Of a DNA stretch of 57,500 nt, positions 24,296-35,545 are shown piece after piece (the first letter of the stretch is position 1; each line of letters starts with the position of its first letter). The stretch covers positions 24,816,563-24,874,062 of the forward strand of contig NC_135557.1 of NCBI RefSeq assembly GCF_964340395.1. The letters run 5' to 3'. Below the pieces are notes generated by a model that was not told where the DNA came from, did no database searches, and saw nothing but the letters and a program-made list of their open reading frames with translations. Made by a program: the position numbers and the translations under genes. Source of the DNA: Glandiceps talaboti (taxonomy: Eukaryota; Hemichordata; Enteropneusta; Spengelidae).

Positions 24296-26442
24296 GCTCA
24301 CAGCTAAACCAATGACTTGTAGTAATAAGTATCAGCGCAAACGGAAACTTAGTAACTGAAGTTGAAATATTAAACACACATTAATGTTTGTATCATATGT
24401 TGCACTCACCCAAACGGTTTATAGCAAAGATAAGCACAGGAAGTCATTTATTTCTAGGCGCCTCAATCTTTTCTAAAAGTGTCTGACTGAACTGGGTTTG
24501 GCTTCAATTTAAGTAAAAAAACTATAATATAGCATATTTAATTACCAGACAATGTAGAAAGACATCAGTGACAAGGGAATATAGATCAGCAAACACTAAA
24601 CTTCGTGCTATCGGTCTCATCTCATTAAAACATAATTATAATCTTTAGAAAGAGGTGACCGTGTGTTATTTTTATTCTAGCTTATCGGCAAACTTTATAT
24701 TATTAAATGTATTATATGAAGAGCAATGATTACGTTCTAATTGGTTGGCTCCGTTCTGTCTATAGGAATAGCATCGTTTAGAATATATAGCAAGCTGATT
24801 CATTAGTTTGATACTTTTGTTGTATTCAATTTTGAAACACATATAATATCATATTGGGTTAGTTTTGCCCCCGTTACTCAATTCCAGCATTTTGTTAAAA
24901 TACATTGAAACTATGGAAATACTATTTTTGAGAGGTTTAATAGATTTATCACCTCACCCATCTATCTGAAATCTAGTAGGTCGTTGAAGCACCATTCTTG
25001 ACTTTGCAACTAGTTGTTTCAAGCCTCATATATTCTCCACCATCGTTTTCATGGTATTCTGTAAAACCTGGGCGAGTTCAATATTTGATACAGTCTTCCC
25101 CCCCCCCTTATTCCTCAACTCGACGGGTGAGGAAACAGGTGGACTGGAAACCACACAGACGAAGACATGGCCTAAAAACACGACTGCCTTTGCTTCATAT
25201 CGCCACTTGTCCCTTTTCCTTGTAGCATGTCATGTCAGCCCTTGCAATATCAATACTTGCTCATTCCTCAGTACAGAAATAAATACACTTCTACCACATG
25301 CAAGTTCACTTAGTTTGAAGTGTTTGGAAAGAAAATACAATCTTTATAATCTTGTCGTTGTACGCCTTTATGAGATACGTTGACGTCAGTATTTTTCAAT
25401 GTATGAAATATAAGCAAATCTTTCAAAATAATGTGCATTGTTTCATGCTTTCAACATTTAGTGTAGAAATAGAGAGAATTTTGAACCAAGCACGTGTGTC
25501 TTAAATCAAAATGACAAGATATTTCAATAATTCAAATCCACAGGGATTATAATTGGACAAACAAAAGTTTTGTTTGTTTGTTTGTTTGTTTGTTTGTTTG
25601 TTGTTGGGTTTTTTTTTGGGGGGGGGGTGCTTGTATAAGAATTTAGGGGATATCGATTTAAATAATACCGTGTACGGGTAAATAGTATGTTTTGATTCTT
25701 TTGATGATATAGATTGTCGTAATTTGGTCAGATGCGACAGATTCTTCAAAGAAATCCATGTTCATTAGCCCCATTATCACATAGAACTTATGTCTGGTTT
25801 GAAAGATCCTGATATTGCCTGTCGGCAAAATAGTACTGATGATAGATCGACACCGCTGTGATATCCTATTTATCAACCGAGCCGTCAACATCATGCGGGA
25901 GTGGCTTCAGTGGCTAAACATATTGAGGAGCAATATATAAGTGAACTAAGCACACAATGTATGACTCAAAGTTAGTCATCCTAAATACTGTTATCGATAA
26001 ATGTGTGAAAGAAGGTTACCTAACTCAAACAACTGCTTTCCATGACGTCATATTCGGAAAAAAATAAGCCATTTGCATATAAAACATATGGCAATATGAT
26101 AGCTGGGCACCTTTTAAAAATACACAAAATGAATAAATAAGCATTTGGTCATGGTTAGTAGATAATAATGCTTGGGTACACAGCGATATGACACGTCACA
26201 AATGATTGATAGCAAAGGTGTTAAAATACTGTATATCGCGTGTCATTGATTCCTATGAGAGGTATAACAATCAGTCATGGTTAGGTGAATTACCGATCTG
26301 ATGGTCATGGCATTGAGTATGTCCGATGGAAAAAACTGAAACATTGGGAAAAGAATTTGTACTAGGTGAAACATACTATTGTGATCATCTGGTCATAAGA
26401 CTGCTATAGAACGACCATGAAAAACAAAAACAAAACATTAAG

Positions 26443-26443
<1 letters not shown>
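24296..26443. other. Non-coding DNA
   Basis: Frames of 75 and 110 codons at 24998-25383 overlap each other and show no motif. A (GTTT)n plus G-run lies at 25569-25628. TGACGTCA palindromes are at 25381 and 26043. Confidence 0.4.

Positions 26444-26503
<60 letters not shown>
26444..26503. repeat. (GT)n microsatellite
   Basis: About 29 GT units. Confidence 0.97.
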
Positions 26504-26505
<2 letters not shown>

Positions 26506-27018
26506 TCTTGGATGAATACTTGAACCTTGAGGCAAGAGACGAGTTTAAGTGGTTTTAAAAAGGCAACCTTGACATCGTTACACAGGTATTCGTCTGATAG
26601 CTTGGCCATGATTATTTTGCCTTCAATTGTAAGCAATTCTTATTCGAATCTTTCATGATTTTACTATATGACATAATAAGGACTATATTACTTGTAACCT
26701 TTGCAATGCTATATATGCATAGATACACGTAACACTTCCTTATAAAGTCATGTACATTGAATAATAACAGCTGTCATATTTTATATCAGTGAATGTTATG
26801 CTGTGCTTGAAGCAACAAACGCTTTTGAATTAAACATTACAATTATGTAAAGACGAGCTGATCGTTTTGTCCCAAAATGGGGAACTTTGGACCACACATA
26901 ACCATGTTGTAGGTAGACCTGTAGGTCAGCATTTACAGAAAGGAATAATTTATATTCCAAGTACATCACCTCTTTTTAATTGTAAAATTGACCTTTGAAC
27001 TAATGTGTACTGTAAATA

Positions 27019-27259
27019 GGGAACTTGCAAACCCGCCATGTTGAATGTTGCATCATGGGAAATGTGATAATGAATAATCAATTAGCATTGTAAACAATAT
27101 TGTTACATTGTTTATAACCAGGAATGATTAATTCGTAGTCACCCTGATCTTTGTGGGAGGTTAATTCTTTCAGTACCTCCAGATTAGGTATTGCGATAAC
27201 CACATATAATCCCATAGTCCTTTGCGCCTGAGCATGCTCAGTTTGGATTGCAAGTTCCC
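27019..27259. mobile_element. 241-bp MITE with TA target duplication
   Basis: The left end GGGAACTTGCAAACC pairs with a right end whose reverse complement is GGGAACTTGCAATCC. TA flanks both ends (27017-27018 and 27260-27261), and the next outer bases AA/TT also pair. TA duplication suggests Tc1/mariner, but the inverted repeats are short and GGG ends are also seen in other groups. A 72-codon minus frame spans it and is probably incidental. Confidence 0.65.
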
Positions 27260-28398
27260 TATTAACGCTAATAAACCTAATATATTTGTTTCCCACTCAA
27301 AAATGAAGTGCCTTCAGGATTGAGGTATTTGACAGCTGGGCGCTTTCTCTGAAATGTATTGCTTTTTTTGTCAGTTGTCTCTATTGAAACCATTCTTTAC
27401 TTAGAAGCATTTAGCTTCAAGTTAACACCTTCGCAGCTGCATATGGTATTGACTTAAATCTTTTCATTCCTCGGTGTAAATTTGCCTCAACTAATGCCGA
27501 TGTCGAAAATGCAAAGATGTATTCATCCACATATATAATGTGGTGGTGAACGCTCATCAATATATAAATTATTAGATGCTGCAATGTTAAAGAATGAAGA
27601 CATTGTTATCTACAACATAACCGGCAGTGCTATTACTCTAAGACCTCTTCATATTGTTCAATACCTATGTTTGTCGTCCAGATGTTCTTTTGCTACCGGC
27701 CATAATGTATAGATTGATGTATATCACACAGACCATTAAGCTACCGCAATGGTCTTTGATTATAGGAGTTTCAACAATAGTATTGACATATACAATACGT
27801 TTATATTTAGATGTTATTCTCCAGTATTTTTCTGCTTTCAGCCAAGGAAAATAACAATGACCTAAGGGGACCGTTAATCAAAGTCGAATATAACGCAATG
27901 GCAATTTTAACGATTTGACTAACGTTTCAAATACAGCAGAATCAGTAATGTGAACAAGCGTTGTCGTGATGTAGAACGACCGGGGTATAAATTCCACAAT
28001 ATTTTTGTTCAACGTAGCTTGTGCGTAGTATAATCCACTTAGTAGTCCTAGGTTGTTTTAGAGTTTTGTCATTTGATATGTCAAGTATAAACGGTCATTT
28101 ATGTGATTGCATTTAGATGTTATTGGTATTTGAATTGTGAATTCGTATTCATGCAGTCAAACACACACATACAGAAATGTAACCTATAAGCCAATTAGTG
28201 ATCCTTGCTGTCAATCTACCAATGACTACAATTATCCATTAATCACATAATGTATTATAAATATAGCCATCTATGCCTCAGCTGTTGTTGAAAATCGTCC
28301 TTACTTGTGATACAGTTATCGTTTAAACTGTATGAGCTTTATATAGCATCCCTAAAAACCCACACGTAAAAGGTGACATTTGCGTAGACTGGGTTTCT
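27260..28398. other. AT-rich non-coding DNA
   Basis: No supported feature was found. Confidence 0.4.
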
Positions 28399-28704
28399 AT
28401 TCTGATAGTGGAACTAATGTTGAGTGTAGAATATCTTGATCTATTCTGATAGTGGAACTAATGTTGACTGTAGATGATCTTGATCTAATCTGATAGTGGA
28501 ACTAATGTTGAGTGTAGAATATCTTGATCTATTCTGATAGTGGAACTAATGTTGAGTGTAGAATATCTTGATCTATTCTGATAGTGGAACTAATGTTGAG
28601 TGTAGAATATCTTGATCTATTCTGATAGTGGAACTAATGTTGAGTGTAGATGATCTTGATCTATTCTGATAATGGAACTAATGTTGAGTGTAGATGATCT
28701 TGTT
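28399..28704. repeat. 44-bp tandem array, 7 units
   Basis: Units start at 28399, 28443, 28487, 28531, 28575, 28619 and 28663. Each contains TCTGATAGTGGAACTAATGT and ends CTTGATCT. Two sequence types alternate irregularly: GAATATC and GATGATC. Confidence 0.95.
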
Positions 28705-28780
28705 GGTTGTAAATAAACCGCAAATTTCATTTCATTTAAAATGAAAACAATTGCACATGTCATTCCACGATGAGAAATTT

Positions 28781-29191
28781 CATTCTATATAGATATCCAT
28801 ATTCAGCGTTCTATATAGATACACATATTCAGCGTTCTATGTAGATATACATAGCGTTCTATATAGATATATATGGTCGGGGTTCTATATAGATATACAT
28901 ATTCAGCGTTCTATATAGATACACATATCCAGCGTTCTATGTAGATATACATATTCAACGTTTTATATAGATATACATGGTCAGCATTCTATATAGATAT
29001 ACATAGTCAGCGTTCTATATAAATATACATAACGTTCTATATAGATATACATAGTCAGTGTTCTATATAGATATACACATTCAGTGTTCTATATAGATAT
29101 ACACATTCAGTGTTCTATATAGATGTACATATTCAGCGTTCAATATAGATATACGTAGTCAGCGTTCTATATAGATGTACATATTCAGCGT
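28781..29191. repeat. 26-bp tandem array, about 16 units
   Basis: The consensus is GTTCTATATAGATATACATA followed by TTCAGC. Several units have a shortened 20-21 bp form lacking TTCAGC. Each unit contains the 10-bp palindrome TCTATATAGA. It follows the 44-bp array by only 77 bp. Confidence 0.93.
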
Positions 29192-31359
29192 TGTACTAGC
29201 TGTTATGTATTATTTATCATATTGCTGCTAATAACGTATGCACTGAGAGCTGACAAGACAGATAATTGAATAAATAGACCCGTTTTGTATATCCCAGATT
29301 GGAATTATATCATAAATACATGTTAACTGATCGCGATGGCAACACCATATATCTCTTTCCTCGACAGACCGTCTGCATCCCAGCACATACTGTTTCCCGA
29401 GGGCAAAAACAAATTCGTCTGCTTGAAAACATGTACACATGCGCAAATGGTGTAATCAGTCATCATATTTAGTGATGAGGCCCACGCAGGCATCACCACG
29501 AGAAACCATTGACCAGTAAACGTCATTTGCATTGAAAAGTGCAACAATTCTAAATACCACGTGACGACGGATCGACACATCACAACATAGGACACGGAGT
29601 ATGTGTGTTACAAATATTGTTGTCAAAGTATTGACATTGAAGCATCGAGATCGGATGACAACCCGTCCAATGTGAGTAGGGTTAAAGATACACCGTTCCT
29701 AGCTCACAAATGATATTTATTTTATTTACCCTATTGTCTATTGAAATTAATGTACCATACCATTCCTATCTTGGAAATTGTACTTTTGTACGCAATATCA
29801 TAATCCGTTATATTGCCCGCGGGCAATATGAATGAGTTAACATGCCTGGCAATCTCGATGTCTATATAATAAACTCTTTAAACTAGTTTAAAAGTACTGA
29901 CCTTGTCAATAAGTCTCAATAACATTTAGATGAGATGAAACTCATTTGTTATTTTTCACCTCCCTAACACTGATGTGGTAAGCTGGTCTTGAACACTTTG
30001 ATGGGTTCAAATTCGTGCTCAAAGTAAACAGTTTCTATTGGCATTATTTAGCATAATGAGGTAATGAGAATTTGATAGTGGGAATAACTTCACAATGAAT
30101 ACACATTTATATTATTGTCACCCACATCTCTTCAAATACATTAATATTCACAGCTGTATATTTCTTTCTCAACACTTGTTTACAAGTTATTATTTGTAAA
30201 TTTGAACATAGTCTACTGTTGACGCTCGTATTATCCCCTACTTAGCACGAAGACATGCACTTAAATAACGAAGTCTGGTAGGACATCAGATACGTTATAG
30301 TATAACAAATTATATAATTATAGTGAAATATAACAACAATTACAATCATTTTTAATACAATAACTTCATTGTTATGACTTCTTCAACCATAGATAGCGAA
30401 TTTGTGTTGTGCAAAACAATTACTTATATATTTTTTTCGTGAAAAATAATCACTTATATTTTGTCCTTGATCAGCTGTGATTTCCCATGGGCTTGGCCTT
30501 ATATTGTACGCATGGCATCTATCCATGAACTCTACAAAATCCATTTCGTTATCGACAGTTTTTCATGCTATTTTGGTGTTTGAGGTTTGCTATAGCAAGT
30601 GTCTGTATTTACTGTGAAATTATAATAAATGTAATTTATCTGATATATATTGTGCGTATAACACCTATCTATGAATTCTATAAAATTCATTTCGTTTTCG
30701 AAAGTTTTTTTTTTTTTTTTCGGGCAGTTTTGTTTTTTGAGTTTTGCTATAGCAATGTGTTTTTGTTTACGGTGAGATTTTAATAAATGTAAGTTATCTG
30801 ATATATAACGTGCAATACCCTTAAACTGGCTAAGGAGATAAATAGGTGTTATACTATAATACTCGATATGAAAGCTGAATATTTTTACCGGTGTCCTTTA
30901 AAGATTCAGTTCCACGTAATATACTGCAATGAACTGCTTTCATTTGAAAGTTAATTTCCCTTAATGGGAATGATACCTCTCTTGCGTGCAAGTAGGTGAT
31001 CGAAGATTGCATAGGCTGCCCTTACTCTCAAGTTACATCTCAATGATCGATCGTTGGCTTTCTACAACTAATGCAATCTTACTAGAAAGGTTTGTGATTG
31101 GAATCCTGAGCTTTAAATTGTTTGTTCCAGGTTTCTATTACTGTGGCTTTGCAGTGAATTTTAAAGTGGATGTACAGGTTAGTATTTGTAAATCTGTAAG
31201 TTGCGAAGTATTTTACTAAGAATTTGATATTAAAAATGTGTTTAAAAAAAATTAATAACACTATGTGATCGTCCCCTTGCTAATTTTGTTCTCAATTCAA
31301 TAAAAAAAACCATTATGCCTAATATCAATAGTATAGTAAAGTTCAAAGATTGAAACTGC

Positions 31360-31402
<43 letters not shown>

Positions 31403-31608
31403 TTTATAATTACAATATTTTAATGCTAAATTGTTTTTAAAACCAGGTACATTAATGTATCCATAAAACATATACTAGTATAAGCGATGAAATAGTTTGA
31501 TTAATAGTTTACAATTATCCACACCAGAATGACAGACGTTTAATAGATGGTAGCATGAAACTAATAGCAACCCAATGTTTAAATTCCTTGTACAGCTGAA
31601 CTTACAGC

Positions 31609-31611
<3 letters not shown>
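29192..31611. other. Non-coding DNA with a palindrome and a tandem duplication
   Basis: Overlapping minus frames of 72 and 90 codons at 29228-29595 lie in a less AT-rich patch and are unrecognised. ATATTGCCCGCGGGCAATAT at 29810-29829 is a perfect 20-bp palindrome. A ~147-bp tandem duplication covers 30502-30795 (CTATCYATGAAYTCTA and TTTGCTATAGCAA blocks repeated). (CAA)n lies at 31359-31401. Confidence 0.5.
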
Positions 31612-31657
<46 letters not shown>

Positions 31658-31683
31658 TTGGTAGTACTGGAACTCTTTCTTGG

Positions 31684-31724
31684 TTGTAACTCGGAGTTTC
31701 ACGCATTGCGCGATCATCAGACAG
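31684..31724 (-). ncRNA. Hammerhead ribozyme, family 1, variant copy
   Basis: On the minus strand, CTGATGA is the complement of 31714-31720 and GAAA the complement of 31697-31700. Stem II is CGCG/TGCG with a G-T wobble. Stem III is ACT/AGT. Stem I is reduced to three pairs because the flank was changed by the deletion. The core is intact but stem I is weak. Confidence 0.6.
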
Positions 31725-31767
31725 ATTGATACTCACCGAGTTATATATATATATATAACTCACCGAG

Positions 31768-31869
<102 letters not shown>

Positions 31870-31895
31870 TTGGTAGTACTGGAACTCTTTCTTGG

Positions 31896-31936
31896 GTGTA
31901 ACTCGGAGTTTCACGCATATTGCGATCATCAGACAC
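31896..31936 (-). ncRNA. Hammerhead ribozyme, family 1, third locus
   Basis: The core is identical to the copy at 11076-11116: CTGATGA (complement of 31926-31932), stem II CGCA/TGCG, GAAA, stem III ACT/AGT, stem I GTGT/ACAC. The predicted cut on the minus transcript is after the nucleotide at 31900. The sequence stops matching right after stem I and runs into TATATA. Confidence 0.72.
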
Positions 31937-31937
31937 T

Positions 31938-32660
31938 GATATATATATATACTGTGAATGCAATACAGCTAAAGCTAATATCGTATTTTAGTGCAGTCGA
32001 GCATTGAAAACGGCGACACATTAGAATATCTTATCGCATGACATCAAATGATTAAATAAAACTTTGAAAGGGTATTTTATTCCTAATAACCTGTTTTTTC
32101 ACAAAGGCTGATCAGTTATGTCACCTCCATACCATGCATTAATAAGGATTTAAAACTTGTTATCAGTACATCACGACTTAGGCTAACTAATCCGTGGATT
32201 ACAGTGTGTAAAATGCCTAGGTCACTCTATAAGGTTTTAAATGTGAAATTTGAATGTGAGTATTTTACGATGTTGCACCATTCTATACAATGAGCAAAGA
32301 AATGGTGCACTAATTACTTTCGGCCAGAGTGCGTAAATAACCTTGAAACATCATTACATGTAATTATCTGTATCATATACCTATGCCTAGATCAATTGTT
32401 CTTGATGATGACGTTATTGAATGCTAAATGCGATGATCTCTTCATGCATCGCACGACTATATTACTTACATTTGAGATCACCATTTAGTTTCACTAACTC
32501 ATGAACTACAGAAAACGTCACTACACTGTAGAAAACATAGACTAAATTACCAAAGTTACATTTCGAAATAAATATGGTAAATACTCACAATTGCAATCTG
32601 ATGAAAGTTAGCGATCATTTAAACATTTCATGGAAGCAGGTTGACAAGGTCAGCGTAGTA
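31938..32660. other. AT-rich non-coding DNA
   Basis: No supported feature was found. Confidence 0.4.
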
Positions 32661-32922
32661 CATGTATGTATGTATGTATGTATGTATGTATGTATGTATG
32701 TATGTATGTATGTATGTATGTATGTATGTATGTATGTATGTGTGTGTGTATGTGTGTGTGTGTGGATGGATGGATGGATGGATGGATGGATGGGTGTGTG
32801 TGTGTATGTATGTATGTATGTATGTATGTATGTATGTATGTATGTATGTGTGTGTGTGTATGTATGTATGTATGTATGTATGTATGTATGTATGTATGTA
32901 TGTATGTATGTATGTATGTATG
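32661..32922. repeat. (GTAT)n microsatellite with (GT)n and (GGAT)n islands
   Basis: A GTAT tract is interrupted by GTGT, then six or seven GGAT units, then GTGT, GTAT, GTGT and a final GTAT tract, all in tetranucleotide register. Confidence 0.97.
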
Positions 32923-35018
32923 CCTTTTTGATTGTACAAGACATGGCTACTCTGAACACAACTAAACATAAACAATCACACTAGCTATCAATATTGTCCG
33001 TCGATGTTAGTGCGCACGGCCACAAAATTGAGACAACTTTCAAAACAGTGACATTTGAACAAAAATATAAATACCCAAATTATGCTGTTTACCATCGCAC
33101 ATTACATTTCAAATTACATTGCACTGTATAGGTATGTGCATTTCACAATGGTATCGCCGATCGCGACTGTAAGCTTTTCTTCTGCTGAAATGAATTTGTA
33201 TTAAGACTGAAGAAAATCAGATTAAGGAATAAGATCTGTAATGCTGGAAAAGAATCTTCATTATGTGTGTAATTATTCATTTTAATACTGTCTTTGAATT
33301 CCTGTATATAGGCATATGATAAATCGGTTATTAACCGATATCATCTCTTCTTTCTTCGTATCACCCGTCTATGTCGTGTTTGCAATGAATCACTCGTCTA
33401 AGGACTCGTGTAACGATGCGGAAACGGCACTCACGGCGATACGATAAAGGAAGGGGTGATATGGGCTAATACACTCATATTACTGCACGAGTTCGATGCG
33501 CGTGCTCGCTATTGAATTACATAGGAAGAGGTGCTTGGTGTATGATAATGAATTGTATGGAGGAGTTGAAGAAGTATTTAATGGCCACTGTGCTCTTCGA
33601 TCACAGTGTGATAAAGAAGTACATACATCGCGATGGTTCCTTAAAGGATATTTTAATAAAGTATGATTAGGTTTGTTATGTATAATTACATTAAAGTTAA
33701 ACACAGTGTGTGGGTTCAATTTCTATACATTGTACTTTAATTATTGTGACTTATATTAGTGAGATTCACGTTTTCCTTTTCAATTAAGGCCATAAATCAA
33801 TCCATTAGATTAATAATTGCTCGAAAAATTGAATTGCTTTAATTAATTACATTAACGCTATACTCGATCACCATTTTATATCATTATGCATACTCATTCA
33901 ACTAAAATGGTTATTTTCACTCTAACAAAAAAAATTAAATGCATAAAAATAAGGCGAAAGATGTTTATGTCTAACGGAAGTAGGGCTTTTGCTCACTCAG
34001 GCCTGTTGCGCCCCCCACCCCCAGCCCTTGCCATTTGCCATTTGACTATAGGTCACTCTTATATACGTTCATGATCAATCCAACTTGATGTGCACTATCT
34101 TGATATATTAATTGGTTGCAAAAGGCAGGGGCAAAATGATCAGGGGCAACCGGGGGGGGGGGGCAAGAGGCCGGGCCAACGGAACTAGAACCCGTAACAC
34201 GCCGATCTCATGCTAAATACACTAACATATCAAACAAGGATATGTCCAAACATACAAATAACATCAAATATCTTGCACAATTTAAATAAGCAAATGAAAA
34301 TCACGAAACAAATTATCTTAGAAAATAATCACCAAATAGATTAAAGTATAAAATGTAAGCTTATGCACATTTTAAAAACATTATAACAACACATTTTAAT
34401 GTTGTCGGATGCAAATTATGTAATAATATCATCCAAAGAACTGATTGGACTAACGGAAACTAACAAAAAGCAAGACATAGAAGATATATTAAGACAATAT
34501 TGTAATAGAAGCAAATGATAAAACCCGACGTTTCATAATGTAAACCGATCAGTAACACAAACATATCCCGATTATGTATTGCATTGATAATTATATGCAA
34601 GGTTCAGTTGGCATTGAGTGAAAATATTAGTTTCATATATCATGCATAATTTCATAATGTCATTAAGTTGAAGCAACCACAGGGACTTTACATTGTACAA
34701 AGATAACAGGTGTCCCTGTGTTCTATCTCGCATGCCAATAACTCGCAGTATTGCATAGATCCCAGGGACCACATGAATGATAGCTATTTCCTATCGTTAA
34801 TGCAAACACATACGTGCTTTATTCAGAGGGTTAGTTATGATTTATTACATGTAGTTTTCATTCCAAATGACACACTGTGTTATTTCACTCATCGGTTATT
34901 TCAACAAAGAGGATAAAACGTATCTCACTGGACTCTGATAAAACACATTTACATCCCTTAGGCTATTACAGTTCAAGTCAACATTTGTTTCCTGGTATTC
35001 ATTAAATTCCGTTATTAG
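32923..35018. other. Non-coding DNA
   Basis: A G13 run is at about 34151-34163. A 9-bp inverted pair CACAGGGAC/GTCCCTGTG lies at 34678-34720. No gene was recognised. Confidence 0.4.
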
Positions 35019-35545
35019 TCAATCAATCTATAAATGTTTCAAACAATTTATAGAGCGCCTGTATCCGACACGAAGTAAAGTTATATTTTGAAAACTTTCG
35101 GGACTAAATATATTTTTTAGGTTCTTCCTGAAAGCGTTGTCTGTGGGCTTTCGTCGAAGCTCCATGGGCAATTTGTTCCAAAGTCGACGCATGGCGAGTG
35201 AGAAAGTACGGCCACCAAAGGAATTAAGTCTGTAATTGGATTCAAACATTAAATATTTGTCCGACGGCCGAAGTGTGCTGAGATAGGCTTCTCACGGATA
35301 TTGTCTGATAAGTAAGGTGGTGAAAGACCATGCAATATTTTATAGGTGGTCTAGAGACCGTTGTAATCAATTCTGTATTGTACTGGCAACCTTTGCAGTT
35401 CTTTTAGGATTGGTGTAATGTGTTGATGTTTCTTTACTCGGGTGATGATCTCGGCAGCTGTGTTCCACAAACCATATTATAGTGCTTTGATGTGTTCATA
35501 TAGTTGTCCGTAAAGAATTGTATTGCCATAATCGAGTTCGGAAGA
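35019..35545 (-). pseudogene. Decayed LINE (L2/CR1-type) reverse transcriptase C-terminus
   Basis: On the minus strand one frame from about 35545 to 35262 reads ELDYGNTILYG, then ITRVKKHQHITPILKEL, RLPVQYRIDY and KILHGLSPPYLSDNI. These are the hallmark thumb and C-terminal motifs of CR1/L2-type non-LTR reverse transcriptases. Two in-frame stops break it (after HIKAL and after YNGL). A frameshift then moves the match to the frame reading RPSDKYLMFESNYRLNSFGG, RTFSLAMRRLWNKLP and NAFRKNLKNIF, ending at about 35028. The 3' side ends in an ATTGATTG-type run near 35020. The catalytic YxDD region is absent, so this is a 5'-truncated dead copy. Confidence 0.88.

Noticed and set aside
24998-25383. 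Overlapping 75- and 110-codon + frames
   Set aside because: No motif, different frames over the same bases, and a C-run in the middle. Nothing supports either.
34150-34240. tRNA-like B box (GGGTTCTAGTTCC on the minus strand), possible SINE head
   Set aside because: No acceptor stem or convincing A box could be paired, and only one copy was noticed.
34520-34560. Minus-strand CTGATCG .. GAAACGTC resembling a hammerhead
   Set aside because: The first box is CTGATCG rather than CTGANGA, and the bases between do not pair as stem II.
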